From the NCBI GenBank assembly GCA_905478325.1, contig CAJQIB010000027.1, positions 33,185 to 97,184 on the forward strand: a DNA stretch of 64,000 nucleotides, in the 5' to 3' direction. The notes under the pieces were generated by a model. That model was not told the origin of the DNA. It made no database searches and was given only the letters and a program-made list of their open reading frames with translations. Each line of letters opens with the position of its first letter. Positions within the stretch are counted from its first letter, which is position 1. Both the position numbers and the translations under genes were made by a program. The DNA comes from an uncultured Flavobacteriales bacterium. Its GTDB lineage: Bacteria > Bacteroidota > Bacteroidia > Flavobacteriales_D > Sanyastnellaceae. Shown here piece after piece: positions 1 through 8,996 of this stretch.

Positions 1-44
1 GAGAACAACAGTCCCAATTGTACGGATCAATCCTGCTAACATGT

Positions 45-2861
45 TTACTTGCTTAGGTACAAGTTACGTTCGCTATACACTTTTCGAAAGAATGGATCTT
101 TCAAATTCGGAATGAATTGAATGCCCTCGCCAGTAGATTTCATTTCAGGACCAAGCTCCTTGTTCACCTCAGGGAATTTCTCATAAGAGAAAACAGGAAT
201 CTTCACGGCATACCCTTCCAATTCTGGCTCGTGAGGCAAATCTTCCAGCTTCGCAGCCTTCAGCATCACCTTGGTTGCATGATTCACGTAAGGCTCACCG
301 TATGCTTTTGCAATAAAAGGAACGGTCCGCGAGGCTCGTGGATTTGCCTCAATGATATACACCTCATCGTCCTTCACGGCGAATTGGATATTGATTAACC
401 CCACTGTTTCCAGCGCAAGTGCGATGCGTTTGGTGTACTCTTCTATTTGGGTAATAATCAAATCTCCCAAATTGAAAGGCGGAAGAACAGCATAGCTGTC
501 TCCAGAGTGAATTCCCGCAGGCTCAATGTGCTGCATAATGCCAATGATGCGCACTTCCTTCCCATCACAAATCGCGTCAGCCTCACATTCGATGGCGCCA
601 TCGAGATAATGGTCTAACAGCACTTTGTTGTCCGGCATATCACGGAAAATCCCAATCACGTGCCGCTCCAGTTCTTCCTCATTGATAACAATCTTCATCC
701 GCTGTCCACCCAAAACATAACTTGGCCGAACCAAAAGCGGGAAGCCCAACTCCTTGCTCAAAGCGCTCGCCTCCTCAGTCGTTTCCACGACACCAAAATC
801 CGGGTATGGAACTCCGAGATCTCGTAGTAAAGAAGAGAACGACCCCCGGTCTTCAGCCAAGTCAAGAGCACGGTAGCTCGTTCCAATAATCGGAATACCA
901 AAACGCTCGAGTTTTTCGGCCAACTTGAGCGCAGTCTGTCCGCCAAATTGAACAATCACACCCTCGGGTTTTTCGTGCAGAATGATATCGTAGATGTGCT
1001 CCCAGAAAACAGGCTCGAAGTACAATTTGTCTGCTGTATCAAAATCAGTTGAAACCGTTTCTGGGTTGCAATTGATCATGATCGTCTCGTATCCACACTC
1101 TTTCGCAGCGAGAACACCGTGGACGCAGCAATAATCAAACTCAATGCCCTGGCCGATTCGATTCGGACCGCTTCCAAGGACCACTATTTTTTTCTGGTCG
1201 CTCCGAACGCTTTCGTTTTCGTCTTCAAACGTCGAGTAGTAGTAGGGTGTTTTTGCAGGGAATTCTGCAGCACATGTATCTACCAGCTTATAGGTTCGCG
1301 TAATTCCGCGTGAAGTTCTGTGCTCATGCACCGCTGACTCCAGACAATCAAACAAATGAGCAATCTGCCGGTCGGCATATCCTTTTTGTTTCGCTTCGCG
1401 CAGCAAGCTATCTGGAATTGTCGTCAACGTGAATTCACTGAGTACGTCCTCTAAATGAACCAACTCCTCAATCTGACGCAAGAACCACGGGTCAATCCTT
1501 GTGATCTCGTGCACCTTCCGGATGGAAATGCCCAATTTCATGGCATCGTACAGGTGGAACAGTCGATTCCAACTGGCATGCTTCAAGCTGTGTAAAATGG
1601 CATCGTGGTCACGAAGTTCCTTTCCATCACATCCCAATCCATTCCGTCCTATCTCAAGTGACTGGGCTGCTTTTTGCAACGCTTCTTGAAACGACCTTCC
1701 GATGGACATGACCTCTCCCACCGACTTCATCTGCAGACCGAGTTCACGGTTTGCTCCTTTGAATTTATCAAAGTTCCAACGCGGCACTTTCACGACGACA
1801 TAATCCAAGGTCGGTTCGAACATGGCACTGGTTGTGCCCGTGATTGGATTGGCCAGTTCATCTAAGTGGTATCCGATGGCCAACTTGGTCGCAATCTTCG
1901 CAATTGGATACCCGGTAGCTTTTGAGGCCAAGGCAGAAGATCTGCTCACCCGGGGATTGATTTCAATGGCGATGATATCCTCCCGCTCATCAGCTGAAAC
2001 GGCAAACTGCACATTGCATCCTCCAGCAAAGTCGCCAATGGAACGCATCATGTGAATCGCCATGTCCCGCATTCGTTGAAATGTGGTATCGCTCAACGTC
2101 ATAGCCGGCGCCACTGTTATGCTGTCGCCTGTATGGATCCCCATCGGATCAAAGTTTTCAATCGAGCATATGATCGTGACATTGTCATTGGAGTCGCGCA
2201 GCAACTCCAGCTCATACTCTTTCCACCCCATGACCGCTTTATCGATCATAACCTCGTGGATCGGGCTCAAATGCAGGCCGCGTGTCAACGCAGCGTCAAA
2301 CTCTTCCGGATCGTAAATAATGGCCGCACCACTTCCTCCGAGCGTATACGACGGCCGAATGCACAGCGGGAATCCAAATTGCTGTGCCGCTTCTTTTCCT
2401 TCGAGGAAACTTTTTGCCGTAGCCTGGGGAGCCATTGGGATCTTCAATTGCTCCATGAGCTTCCTGAACTTCTCCCGATTCTCCGTGATTTCAATCGCGG
2501 CGATATCCACTCCAATCATCTTCACGCCATACTCTTCCCACAGCCCCATCTCATCGCACTGAATGCACAAGTTAAGAGCCGTTTGTCCTCCCATGGTCGG
2601 CAAAACAGAGTCAATGGAATGCTTCTTTAGAATCTTTTCTATGGAAGCAGGTTCAAGCGGTTCTAGATACACATGGTCGGCAACGACAGGGTCTGTCATA
2701 ATGGTCGCCGGGTTCGAATTGATCAGTACAACTTCAATTCCCTCTTCGCGTAACGAACGAGCCGCTTGCGACCCCGCATAATCAAATTCACACGCTTGTC
2801 CGATGACAATAGGGCCGCTACCGATGAGTAGAACCGATTTGATGCTTTTGTCTTTGGGCAT
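45..2861 (-). CDS. carB: Carbamoyl-phosphate synthase large subunit
   Basis: This enzyme makes carbamoyl phosphate from bicarbonate, ammonia (channelled from CarA) and two ATP, for pyrimidine and arginine synthesis in the cytosol. The 938-residue protein shows both homologous ATP-grasp halves: the first starts at the N-terminal GSGPIVIGQACEFDYAG motif and carries TLGGSG, and the second starts near residue 560 with GSGPNRIGQGIEFDYC and carries VLGGQ. It ends shortly after the EMKSTGE motif. The usual large subunit is about 1,070 residues, so the C-terminal MGS-like domain that binds UMP and ornithine is absent. From memory, flavobacterial CarB proteins of about 950 residues look the same, so this is a lineage trait and not a truncation. 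The ATG at 2861 is preceded by a TAnnTTTG promoter about 75 nt upstream. No carA lies in the window. Confidence 0.96.
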   Translation of the reverse strand: MPKDKSIKSVLLIGSGPIVIGQACEFDYAGSQAARSLREEGIEVVLINSNPATIMTDPVVADHVYLEPLEPASIEKILKKHSIDSVLPTMGGQTALNLCIQCDEMGLWEEYGVKMIGVDIAAIEITENREKFRKLMEQLKIPMAPQATAKSFLEGKEAAQQFGFPLCIRPSYTLGGSGAAIIYDPEEFDAALTRGLHLSPIHEVMIDKAVMGWKEYELELLRDSNDNVTIICSIENFDPMGIHTGDSITVAPAMTLSDTTFQRMRDMAIHMMRSIGDFAGGCNVQFAVSADEREDIIAIEINPRVSRSSALASKATGYPIAKIATKLAIGYHLDELANPITGTTSAMFEPTLDYVVVKVPRWNFDKFKGANRELGLQMKSVGEVMSIGRSFQEALQKAAQSLEIGRNGLGCDGKELRDHDAILHSLKHASWNRLFHLYDAMKLGISIRKVHEITRIDPWFLRQIEELVHLEDVLSEFTLTTIPDSLLREAKQKGYADRQIAHLFDCLESAVHEHRTSRGITRTYKLVDTCAAEFPAKTPYYYSTFEDENESVRSDQKKIVVLGSGPNRIGQGIEFDYCCVHGVLAAKECGYETIMINCNPETVSTDFDTADKLYFEPVFWEHIYDIILHEKPEGVIVQFGGQTALKLAEKLERFGIPIIGTSYRALDLAEDRGSFSSLLRDLGVPYPDFGVVETTEEASALSKELGFPLLVRPSYVLGGQRMKIVINEEELERHVIGIFRDMPDNKVLLDHYLDGAIECEADAICDGKEVRIIGIMQHIEPAGIHSGDSYAVLPPFNLGDLIITQIEEYTKRIALALETVGLINIQFAVKDDEVYIIEANPRASRTVPFIAKAYGEPYVNHATKVMLKAAKLEDLPHEPELEGYAVKIPVFSYEKFPEVNKELGPEMKSTGEGIQFIPNLKDPFFRKVYSERNLYLSK

Positions 2862-2934
2862 TTTTTTTTTATCCGACTGCTGCAGCCTTGAAAAACGGCG
2901 ACAACGGTCGAGACGAAACGAGGAATTCCGAGCG

Positions 2935-2965
2935 CAAAACTAGCGCGTTAATTCGAACATCAAAA
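2935..2965 (-). promoter_or_regulatory. Bacteroidota-type promoter of carB
   Basis: On the minus strand, TTTTG at 2965-2961 is followed after 18 nt by TAGTTTTG at 2942-2935, an exact match to the Bacteroidota -7 consensus TAnnTTTG with an acceptable spacing from the -33 TTG. It would start a transcript about 65 nt before the carB ATG. This is a motif match only. Confidence 0.5.
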
Positions 2966-3039
2966 GCCCGATTCAATGACAATTTCAACGACCTATTCAC
3001 AATGCTGTCTGTTCTGCGAAAACACCCGAACTTTCAGCC

Positions 3040-3951
3040 ATGGAATTCGCTGCCGAAAAAGCACGGTCTGACCGGAAAACTTGGGCCAATCGCGGCTGGA
3101 ATCTAGAGTACACCATTGATTTCACTTCCCCTTCGGGGAGGCCTGCCGCACTCGATAGCCAAAGCAAAAAAAATCTCCGTGCCGTATTTGCATTGCACGG
3201 ATTTGCACGGCCATTAGAGGATTTCACTTCCTTCGCTCAGACATGGCCAGAACGATGTGCTTTCATCTCGGTGCATTTACCGCACCATGGCAAAAGCGGT
3301 CCAGATCTTGAAACACGGCCATTGGACGATGCGATTGAACCCGAAGACTTGCTGAAAATCCTTTGTGAAATAGCACTTCACGAAGGCGTCAGCGCATCAA
3401 AACCAGATCTCATCGGATACAGCATTGGGGGAAGAATAGCCCTCTCTTTGATCGCGACAGATCCTAAAAAATGGAACCGAGTCGTGCTACTCGCACCTGA
3501 CGGCCTCAAGCAATCTCCTTTTTATGGCCTGACAGTCCACACGCAATTAGGGAAAGCCCTTTGGTTTGCCATAGACACGCATAGTCAGGCTGTATTGCTT
3601 TGGAGTGATCGATTTTTGAAATGGAGGCTCTTGACTCCCCACATGCATGCATTTATCGCCTTTCACTTGTCATCACATTCCATGCGCATGGCGGTTTGGA
3701 ATGGCTGGCGGGCGCATCGAAAATGCTGGCCATCCTATCAGTCGCTTGCTTCAGCATTTAGCCAGACAGGAGGGACTATCGATCTTTTTTTCGGTATGCA
3801 CGACCGCATCATCCCTTTGAAAAACGGGAGGCGTTTGCGTCAAAAAACGAATTCCATGCCCCACGTAAACTTCCACTCCATCCCATCAGGTCATGGTATG
3901 TTGCGTGAAGACGTTTTGAAAATCATCATTCAACGTACCTTTAAGACATGA
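3040..3951 (+). CDS. Alpha/beta hydrolase family protein
   Basis: This is a 303-residue cytosolic alpha/beta-fold hydrolase of unknown substrate. It has the oxyanion-loop HG (about residues 53-54), the nucleophile elbow GYSIGG with Ser128, the acid in GMHDRIIP (Asp255) and the base in PSGHGML (His285), so the catalytic triad looks complete. There is no signal peptide. The stop codon overlaps the start of the following PcrB-like gene as ATGA, so the two are translationally coupled, and a role in lipid or isoprenoid metabolism is a reasonable guess. The start at 3040 is the first ATG. The first 40 residues are not conserved-looking, so a later start is possible. The upstream gene carB is divergent, and the 178-bp gap holds the carB promoter. 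Confidence 0.85.
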   Translation: MEFAAEKARSDRKTWANRGWNLEYTIDFTSPSGRPAALDSQSKKNLRAVFALHGFARPLEDFTSFAQTWPERCAFISVHLPHHGKSGPDLETRPLDDAIEPEDLLKILCEIALHEGVSASKPDLIGYSIGGRIALSLIATDPKKWNRVVLLAPDGLKQSPFYGLTVHTQLGKALWFAIDTHSQAVLLWSDRFLKWRLLTPHMHAFIAFHLSSHSMRMAVWNGWRAHRKCWPSYQSLASAFSQTGGTIDLFFGMHDRIIPLKNGRRLRQKTNSMPHVNFHSIPSGHGMLREDVLKIIIQRTFKT

Positions 3952-4715
3952 CGTGGCTTGAACAATTGCAATCGGACTCCTTAAATGGCACAAAGCGGTT
4001 AGCAGCCCTACTCGACCCAGACGACCTTCCCTCTGGCCGAGCGTGGTACGCTTTAATCGACCGAATCGAAGCATCCCCTGTGACGGATATTTTTATCGGA
4101 GGCAGCCTGTTGATCCGCAACAATGTCAGCGACATGATGCAGTCCATCCGCGAGCGCTTTTCAGGCAAAATCACGATTTTTCCGGGTTCGCCAGATCAAG
4201 TGATATCGGGTGCAGATGCTGTACTTTTTCTATCCGTGATCTCTGGAAGGAATCCCGATTTACTCATTGGAAGACACGTTGAATCGGCCATGCGCATCCG
4301 CCGATTGAGGATCGAAACCATTCCTACCGGATATCTACTCATCGGAGACGGGCCACTGACCACTGCGGCTTACATGAGTCAATCCATGCCCATCCCATCA
4401 GCCAAACCCGAAATTGCTGTTGCAACGGCTGTAGCAGGTGAGATGTTGGGACTTCGCGTCATGTTTGTTGATGCGGGCAGCGGAGCGAGTCAACCGGTTC
4501 CATTGAAAGCCATTGCATCCATTCGAAACCAGACAACGTGCCCATTGATTGTTGGCGGGGGCTTGAACGATGCCCCAAGCATTGAGGCCGCATGGCAAGC
4601 TGGTGCTGACCTTGTTGTCATCGGTTCCGCAATCGAAAACAAGCCGGAAGATTTGAATTGGCTTCCCAACCCAGCCGCTTTTCAGTCAAGAGGACTCGCT
4701 GACACCTGGAGCTAA
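3948..4715 (+). CDS. pcrB: Geranylgeranylglyceryl-phosphate synthase family (PcrB-like)
   Basis: This is a 255-residue TIM-barrel prenyltransferase of the GGGP synthase/PcrB family, which joins a polyprenyl diphosphate to glycerol-1-phosphate. Family hallmarks are visible: LLDPDD near residue 22, DIFIGGSLL near 50, FPGSPDQV near 77, a central ETIPTGYLLI, and the late phosphate-binding segments VDAGSGA and IVGGGLND followed by GADLVVIGSAIE. Bacteroidota carry such homologues. The physiological lipid product and chain length cannot be read from sequence. The ATG at 3948 overlaps the stop of the hydrolase gene (ATGA), marking a two-gene operon that converges on the TonB-dependent receptor gene 21 bp away. 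Confidence 0.88.
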   Translation: MTWLEQLQSDSLNGTKRLAALLDPDDLPSGRAWYALIDRIEASPVTDIFIGGSLLIRNNVSDMMQSIRERFSGKITIFPGSPDQVISGADAVLFLSVISGRNPDLLIGRHVESAMRIRRLRIETIPTGYLLIGDGPLTTAAYMSQSMPIPSAKPEIAVATAVAGEMLGLRVMFVDAGSGASQPVPLKAIASIRNQTTCPLIVGGGLNDAPSIEAAWQAGADLVVIGSAIENKPEDLNWLPNPAAFQSRGLADTWS

Positions 4716-4736
4716 CCTGAGCGCGATCCGATCGCT

Positions 4737-7040
4737 CTAAAACGAGACTTCCACAGAAAACATTCCGTTCCTACCAGCCTGAGGATACACGTAATTCTCT
4801 GTAGTCATCGCGTTGACGCCACCGAACAAATAACTATACGTCCATCCATTTGCGCTGTATTTGGCATTGAGGACATTGCGCAAGAAAGCGTTGAATGTGA
4901 CGCGCGTGCCCGAAGGACGCTCCCAACTCCACTGCAGCCGGATGTCTTGAACCGCATACGATTGTAGCGACCGACTATCTCTCGACGTGTTATCTAAATA
5001 TTGCTTTCCAACATACCGCGCTGCCCACTCCACTGTTCCTCGCGTTCTCCCGTCAGCTTTAGAACGGTCCCAAAAACGATAAGCTGCCACACTCGATGCT
5101 GTGAAGTTGGGAGCAAAGGCAATGTCCGTTGTTCCATGTTCCACTTCTACGACCGAAGGAAAGCCCTCATCGTAATCAGACAATATCTCCGTAAAGGAAT
5201 CGATCCGATTGAGGGACCATGTGGCCGTTCCCTGCCAGGTCACCCCTTCCTTTGGACGCCAGGCAGAAGACCACTCCAATCCAGCTCGGTAGCTGCGATC
5301 TACATTCTGTTGGATGGGACTTCCTGTATCATTCAACGCACCCGTCAGCACGAGTTGATTGTGATAACGCATGTAGAAAGCAACCGCCTGCAGCGACCAG
5401 GCTTTGCGATCATGCTCCCACCCCAACTCCCAATCGGTCATGGTCTCTGGGAGCGGCTTCTCCGAAGTGACCCGATCAACATAGTCTGTCCGAACCGGCT
5501 CTCGATTCCCTTGCGAAATGGAAGCGAAAAAACGATTAAAAGGAGACATCATCCAATCCATTCCAGCCTTCGGATTGAGAAAAAACAACCGGTCATTGAC
5601 CGCGAGCTGCGTCAAGTCATTATCTGTCCCTTCGATGGAATAAATGACTTGCCGGCCTTGCAGTTCCAATTGGGTGCGTATACGTCCCCCTCCCCAATCT
5701 TGCGTAAAACCAGCAAAGCCGTAACGGTCTGTTTTACTACCGACATTGGAGTAATACCGTGCACCCAGTTGCGTGCTGCCTGCATATTGCATCCATATAG
5801 GAACTCCAAAGTGTGCACCTTCATAATTGAATTCCCCTCCTCCCCACTTCATGGAAATCCGATCCCAAGACCGATGGGCATTGAGAGCCACACCTTTGTA
5901 GGCATTGTCCAACCAGCGACGTCGTATCACATCACCCGTTGCAATGGCCGAATCTCCAATGACCAAATCCGTTACGCCATAGAGGGACAGCTCAGCATCG
6001 GGTTTGTATTGTTCATAGTATCCCGAGCCCGCTGTATAATGCGCCGTTAACCCCAAATCCCAACCTCTCCATTCCTGATCCAAATGCAGTTGGTGGTGAT
6101 CTTGACGGTAGTCATCCACCTCGTCTTCATAGCGGTAGAAGTTGTGCTGTTCTCTTCTTTCGATCAAATCGGCTATCCGCGCTAAATCGTTTCCGTATCC
6201 ATATTCTCCACTTGAATTGGCCCAATCTAAAATTTCACTTTCAGTCCCCTCAATTGCGATTTGAGGAACCCCGTACCATGCTTGATAGGTGCGCTCATGG
6301 CCCAACATGGCCGTGTACGTGAGATGCCCTGTGTCCCACAGATATCCCAGCCCTAACTGCATGCTGGATAAATCACTGGAAGCACGGTCTACAAAACCAT
6401 TGGACACAATACGCGATGCTCTGCCTTCTATATAGAACCCATCGCCGACACGACCACTCGACCACTTCACCATGGATCGGGCACTCCCAAAAGACCCCGC
6501 TCCTAAGACCATTCTTCCCTTTGGTTTATGATCAAATGACAGTGTATTGAGGGCCACAGTCGCCCCGAAAGCCCCGGGACCGTTCGCCGAACTACCGACT
6601 CCCCGTTGCACTTGAAGTCCATCGACACTGCTCGATAAATCAGGCAAATCCACCCAATACACCTGATGTGATTCCGCGTCATTCAACGTAATCCCATTGA
6701 TCGTCACATTGATATGAGTTTGATCCGACCCTCGTATCCGCATGGAAGTGTACCCCACACCCGCTCCGGCATCGGAGGTCACCACAACTGACGGGGTATA
6801 CCGCAATAAAAAAGGCAAATCCAAAGAGCCATCCCGCTCCTCCAACATTGCCGAAGTAATCCGCAGGCTTGCAAACGGAGCACGTTCACTAAAGTGAGTG
6901 GTACTCACTGACGCTGGCAACAACTGGACTGTCATCAACGTACTGTCCAATTCAGAAGGCGAAATAGCTTGAGAATGGCTCACAGAAACACCTGAAAGAA
7001 TGGCAACCGTGAGAAGCGATAAAATGGGTAAATGCATCAT
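4737..7040 (-). CDS. TonB-dependent outer-membrane receptor, probable thiamine-family importer
   Basis: This is a 767-residue outer-membrane receptor. An N-terminal signal peptide ending near SHSQA is followed by a plug domain (LPFLLRYTPSVVV, then GVGYTSMRIRGSD and NVTINGITLNDAE, then LQVQRGVG) and a 22-strand-type barrel rich in alternating aromatic strands. The last residue is phenylalanine (MFSVEVSF), the usual barrel-assembly signal. Energy would come from TonB-ExbBD, not encoded here. The substrate clue is the TPP riboswitch 50 nt upstream: thiamine-repressed TonB receptors of Bacteroidota are known, so uptake of thiamine or a precursor is the best inference. There is no SusC-type N-terminal carboxypeptidase-like domain and no SusD partner. 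ATG at 7040 is followed directly by a second ATG. Confidence 0.9.
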   Translation of the reverse strand: MMHLPILSLLTVAILSGVSVSHSQAISPSELDSTLMTVQLLPASVSTTHFSERAPFASLRITSAMLEERDGSLDLPFLLRYTPSVVVTSDAGAGVGYTSMRIRGSDQTHINVTINGITLNDAESHQVYWVDLPDLSSSVDGLQVQRGVGSSANGPGAFGATVALNTLSFDHKPKGRMVLGAGSFGSARSMVKWSSGRVGDGFYIEGRASRIVSNGFVDRASSDLSSMQLGLGYLWDTGHLTYTAMLGHERTYQAWYGVPQIAIEGTESEILDWANSSGEYGYGNDLARIADLIERREQHNFYRYEDEVDDYRQDHHQLHLDQEWRGWDLGLTAHYTAGSGYYEQYKPDAELSLYGVTDLVIGDSAIATGDVIRRRWLDNAYKGVALNAHRSWDRISMKWGGGEFNYEGAHFGVPIWMQYAGSTQLGARYYSNVGSKTDRYGFAGFTQDWGGGRIRTQLELQGRQVIYSIEGTDNDLTQLAVNDRLFFLNPKAGMDWMMSPFNRFFASISQGNREPVRTDYVDRVTSEKPLPETMTDWELGWEHDRKAWSLQAVAFYMRYHNQLVLTGALNDTGSPIQQNVDRSYRAGLEWSSAWRPKEGVTWQGTATWSLNRIDSFTEILSDYDEGFPSVVEVEHGTTDIAFAPNFTASSVAAYRFWDRSKADGRTRGTVEWAARYVGKQYLDNTSRDSRSLQSYAVQDIRLQWSWERPSGTRVTFNAFLRNVLNAKYSANGWTYSYLFGGVNAMTTENYVYPQAGRNGMFSVEVSF

Positions 7041-7088
7041 TATTTTTAATTTATGACGCAGAAATGTCCGCTTTCACGAAGGCATTCA

Positions 7089-7173
7089 TGACAATCTCCC
7101 CTACCGGCATTATCCGTTCAGGTTCAAAGGGTATAATCTCAGCGCTCTATTAGGAGGCACCCCCGCATCGCAG
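7089..7173 (-). promoter_or_regulatory. TPP riboswitch (THI element)
   Basis: Read on the minus strand, this leader contains all the conserved THI-box blocks in order: GGGGGUGCC (7164-7156), CUGAGA (7142-7137), ACCC then UUUGAACCUGA (7134-7118), GGAUAAUGCC (7115-7106) and GUAGGGGA (7104-7097). A closing P1 helix of GCGAU with AUUGU is possible. It lies between a consensus promoter and the TonB-dependent receptor ATG, about 50 nt from the latter. No poly-U terminator stem follows, so control of translation initiation is more likely than attenuation. Thiamine diphosphate binding would switch the receptor off. Confidence 0.93.
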
Positions 7174-7205
7174 CAAATATATGGACGCGAAACAATAACT
7201 TGCAA
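7174..7205 (-). promoter_or_regulatory. Promoter for riboswitch and receptor transcript
   Basis: On the minus strand TTG (7205-7203) is followed after 21 nt by TATATTTG (7181-7174), an exact TAnnTTTG -7 element. Transcription would begin at about the first base of the TPP riboswitch, which supports both calls. It occupies the gap up to the divergent cysQ start. Confidence 0.65.
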
Positions 7206-7207
7206 CT

Positions 7208-7996
7208 ATGGAGCGCCCTCTAATTGAAGCTTTGATTGAAACAGCGATTCAAGCTGCCATCGATGCTTCGCGCGTCTTAATGGAACATCTTGAGAAACAC
7301 AATGAAGCCTTGGTCATTCGCGCCAAACGCGATGGAAGCCCTGTCTCAGCGGCGGACATGGCCTCGCATCAAATCATTGAATCCATCCTTTCCACGACCG
7401 ATATTCCAATCATTAGTGAAGAAGGGAGTCTCCCTCCATTTTCGGAACGACAACTTTGGCCTCTGTTTTGGTTGGTCGACCCCTTAGACGGAACCGAGTC
7501 GTATCTGCGTAACCGATCGGGCTTTGCTGTGAACATCGCTCTCTGCGATAAAAACGGGCCTTTCTTGGGCATTGTAGCAGATCCTCTCGCCCATTCTATG
7601 TACTACGGCGCGATTGGACTGGGCGCATTTCATCGGTCACTTGACCCCCATGCCGTGGGCGAAGTACTGATTTCAAAACCCGCAACAAAACCGTACTTAT
7701 TGGTTACGAGCTGGAACGAACCGCTGTCGTTGACCGAATTGCTTCCTGCCCATTTATCTCCAGAGGACTTTCGAAGCGAACCGGTGAGTGGAGCCCTTAA
7801 ATTTTGTCAGGTGGCAGCGGGCAAGGCTGATTTGCACGCACGTTCCGGTCCCTACATGGAGTGGGATTGCGCAGCAGGTGATGCCATTTTGCGCAGTCTG
7901 GGAATGGTGGTTCGAAGTCGCGACACCAATGAGCCCCTTCAGTACAACACGATGCACCTCCGTGTTGAAGGCCTGTGGGTGAGTCGAATCCCTTAG
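7208..7996 (+). CDS. cysQ: 3'(2'),5'-bisphosphate nucleotidase, CysQ-like
   Basis: This is a 262-residue Mg-dependent, lithium-sensitive-type phosphatase of the inositol monophosphatase superfamily. The CysQ branch removes the 3'-phosphate of PAP, recycling the by-product of sulfate assimilation. The three metal-site motifs are present: the acidic pair ISEEGS (residues 69-74), DPLDGTES (91-98) and MEWDCAAGDA (217-226). The residue after DPLDGT is E where many CysQ proteins have K, and WDCAAGD stands for the usual WDTAAGQ, so a sister phosphatase specificity is possible. The ATG at 7208 is close behind the divergent receptor promoter. No other sulfur-assimilation gene is nearby. It converges on rsgA with a 13-bp gap. 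Confidence 0.87.
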   Translation: MERPLIEALIETAIQAAIDASRVLMEHLEKHNEALVIRAKRDGSPVSAADMASHQIIESILSTTDIPIISEEGSLPPFSERQLWPLFWLVDPLDGTESYLRNRSGFAVNIALCDKNGPFLGIVADPLAHSMYYGAIGLGAFHRSLDPHAVGEVLISKPATKPYLLVTSWNEPLSLTELLPAHLSPEDFRSEPVSGALKFCQVAAGKADLHARSGPYMEWDCAAGDAILRSLGMVVRSRDTNEPLQYNTMHLRVEGLWVSRIP

Positions 7997-8009
7997 GGGA
8001 TTTTGATCT

Positions 8010-8996
8010 TCATCTGTACGAATTGGACTCGAACGTCTCGTACAACTCGATGTAATTGACGTACCGCTCTTCCGCAATTTCGCCTTCTTCAACGGCTTTC
8101 TTCACTGCACAATGCGGCTCATTTCGATGCAGACAATTGTGGAATTTACATCCATCCAGTTTTCTGAATATTTCCGGAAAATAATGATGCAAATGATCTC
8201 GTTCCAGATGCACCAGGCCGAAGCCTTTGATACCTGGAGTATCAATGATAAATCCTCCTGTAGACAACGGGAACATTTCTGCAAAGGTGGTGGTGTGCTT
8301 GCCTTTTTGATGGGCATCCGAGACTTCACCTGTTCGTAAATCCGTTCCAGGCAATAGCGCATTGATCAGGGTACTCTTGCCCACGCCACTGTGTCCAGAC
8401 AGGAGGTTCACACCTGATGCAGCCAGTTCTTGCGTCAAGGAATCCAAGCCCTCCCCCGTTGTTGCAGAAGTGCGCAGCGTGGGAATTCCTGCCAATTCGT
8501 ACACCGCTTCCAAATATTCCAACTGCGCTCTTTCCGGTGTCCCTTCAGCACAGACATCGACTTTATTGAATACGATGGTTACGGGAACTTGGTACGCATG
8601 AGCGGTGACCAAGAAACGATCCATAAATCCCGTACTCGTCGCTGGCTGAACCACCGTGGCAATCAGAAAAGCACGGTCCAAATTTGCCGCGACAACATGG
8701 GTTTCCTTCGACAGGTTCACCGATTTCCGAACCATGCTATTTCGCCGATCCAAGCGTTCCGTGATACTCCCTGTTTTTTCTTCGTCTTGCTTTTGAATCA
8801 ACACATAGTCTCCGACAGCTATGGGGTTTGTAGACCGTTCTCCTCGCAATCTCAGCTTGCCCTGTATCCGACACGATATGACCGTTCCGGTGGACAATTC
8901 CATCACCTCATACCACGACCCTGTTGACCGCAACACCAGTCCTTTAGGGCCTTGGTCTGCACCTTTTTTTGAAACATCCTTCGGAGACGGCTCCAT
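8010..8996 (-). CDS. rsgA: Small ribosomal subunit biogenesis GTPase RsgA
   Basis: RsgA is a circularly permuted GTPase that checks late 30S assembly. The 328-residue protein has an N-terminal OB fold, then the permuted motifs NKVD (about 144), GHSGVGKS (about 202) and DTPGIKGF, and a C-terminal zinc knuckle of the form C-x4-C-x-H-x5-C (CKFHNCLHRNEPHC). The start is taken as the ATG at 8996, which overlaps the stop of the upstream ABC ATPase gene as TGATG. A TTG three bases further upstream would add one residue but is less likely. The overlap implies translation coupled to the ABC gene. Confidence 0.95.
   Translation of the reverse strand: MEPSPKDVSKKGADQGPKGLVLRSTGSWYEVMELSTGTVISCRIQGKLRLRGERSTNPIAVGDYVLIQKQDEEKTGSITERLDRRNSMVRKSVNLSKETHVVAANLDRAFLIATVVQPATSTGFMDRFLVTAHAYQVPVTIVFNKVDVCAEGTPERAQLEYLEAVYELAGIPTLRTSATTGEGLDSLTQELAASGVNLLSGHSGVGKSTLINALLPGTDLRTGEVSDAHQKGKHTTTFAEMFPLSTGGFIIDTPGIKGFGLVHLERDHLHHYFPEIFRKLDGCKFHNCLHRNEPHCAVKKAVEEGEIAEERYVNYIELYETFESNSYR

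Noticed and set aside
2052-2630. 192-codon open frame antisense to carB
   Set aside because: carB is unmistakable here. The shadow has no domain or start context.
5001-6050. 349-codon open frame on the plus strand opposite the TonB-dependent receptor
   Set aside because: It lies fully antisense to a clear receptor gene, its product has no recognisable domain and it is rich in Arg, Pro and Cys, as expected from a reverse-strand shadow.
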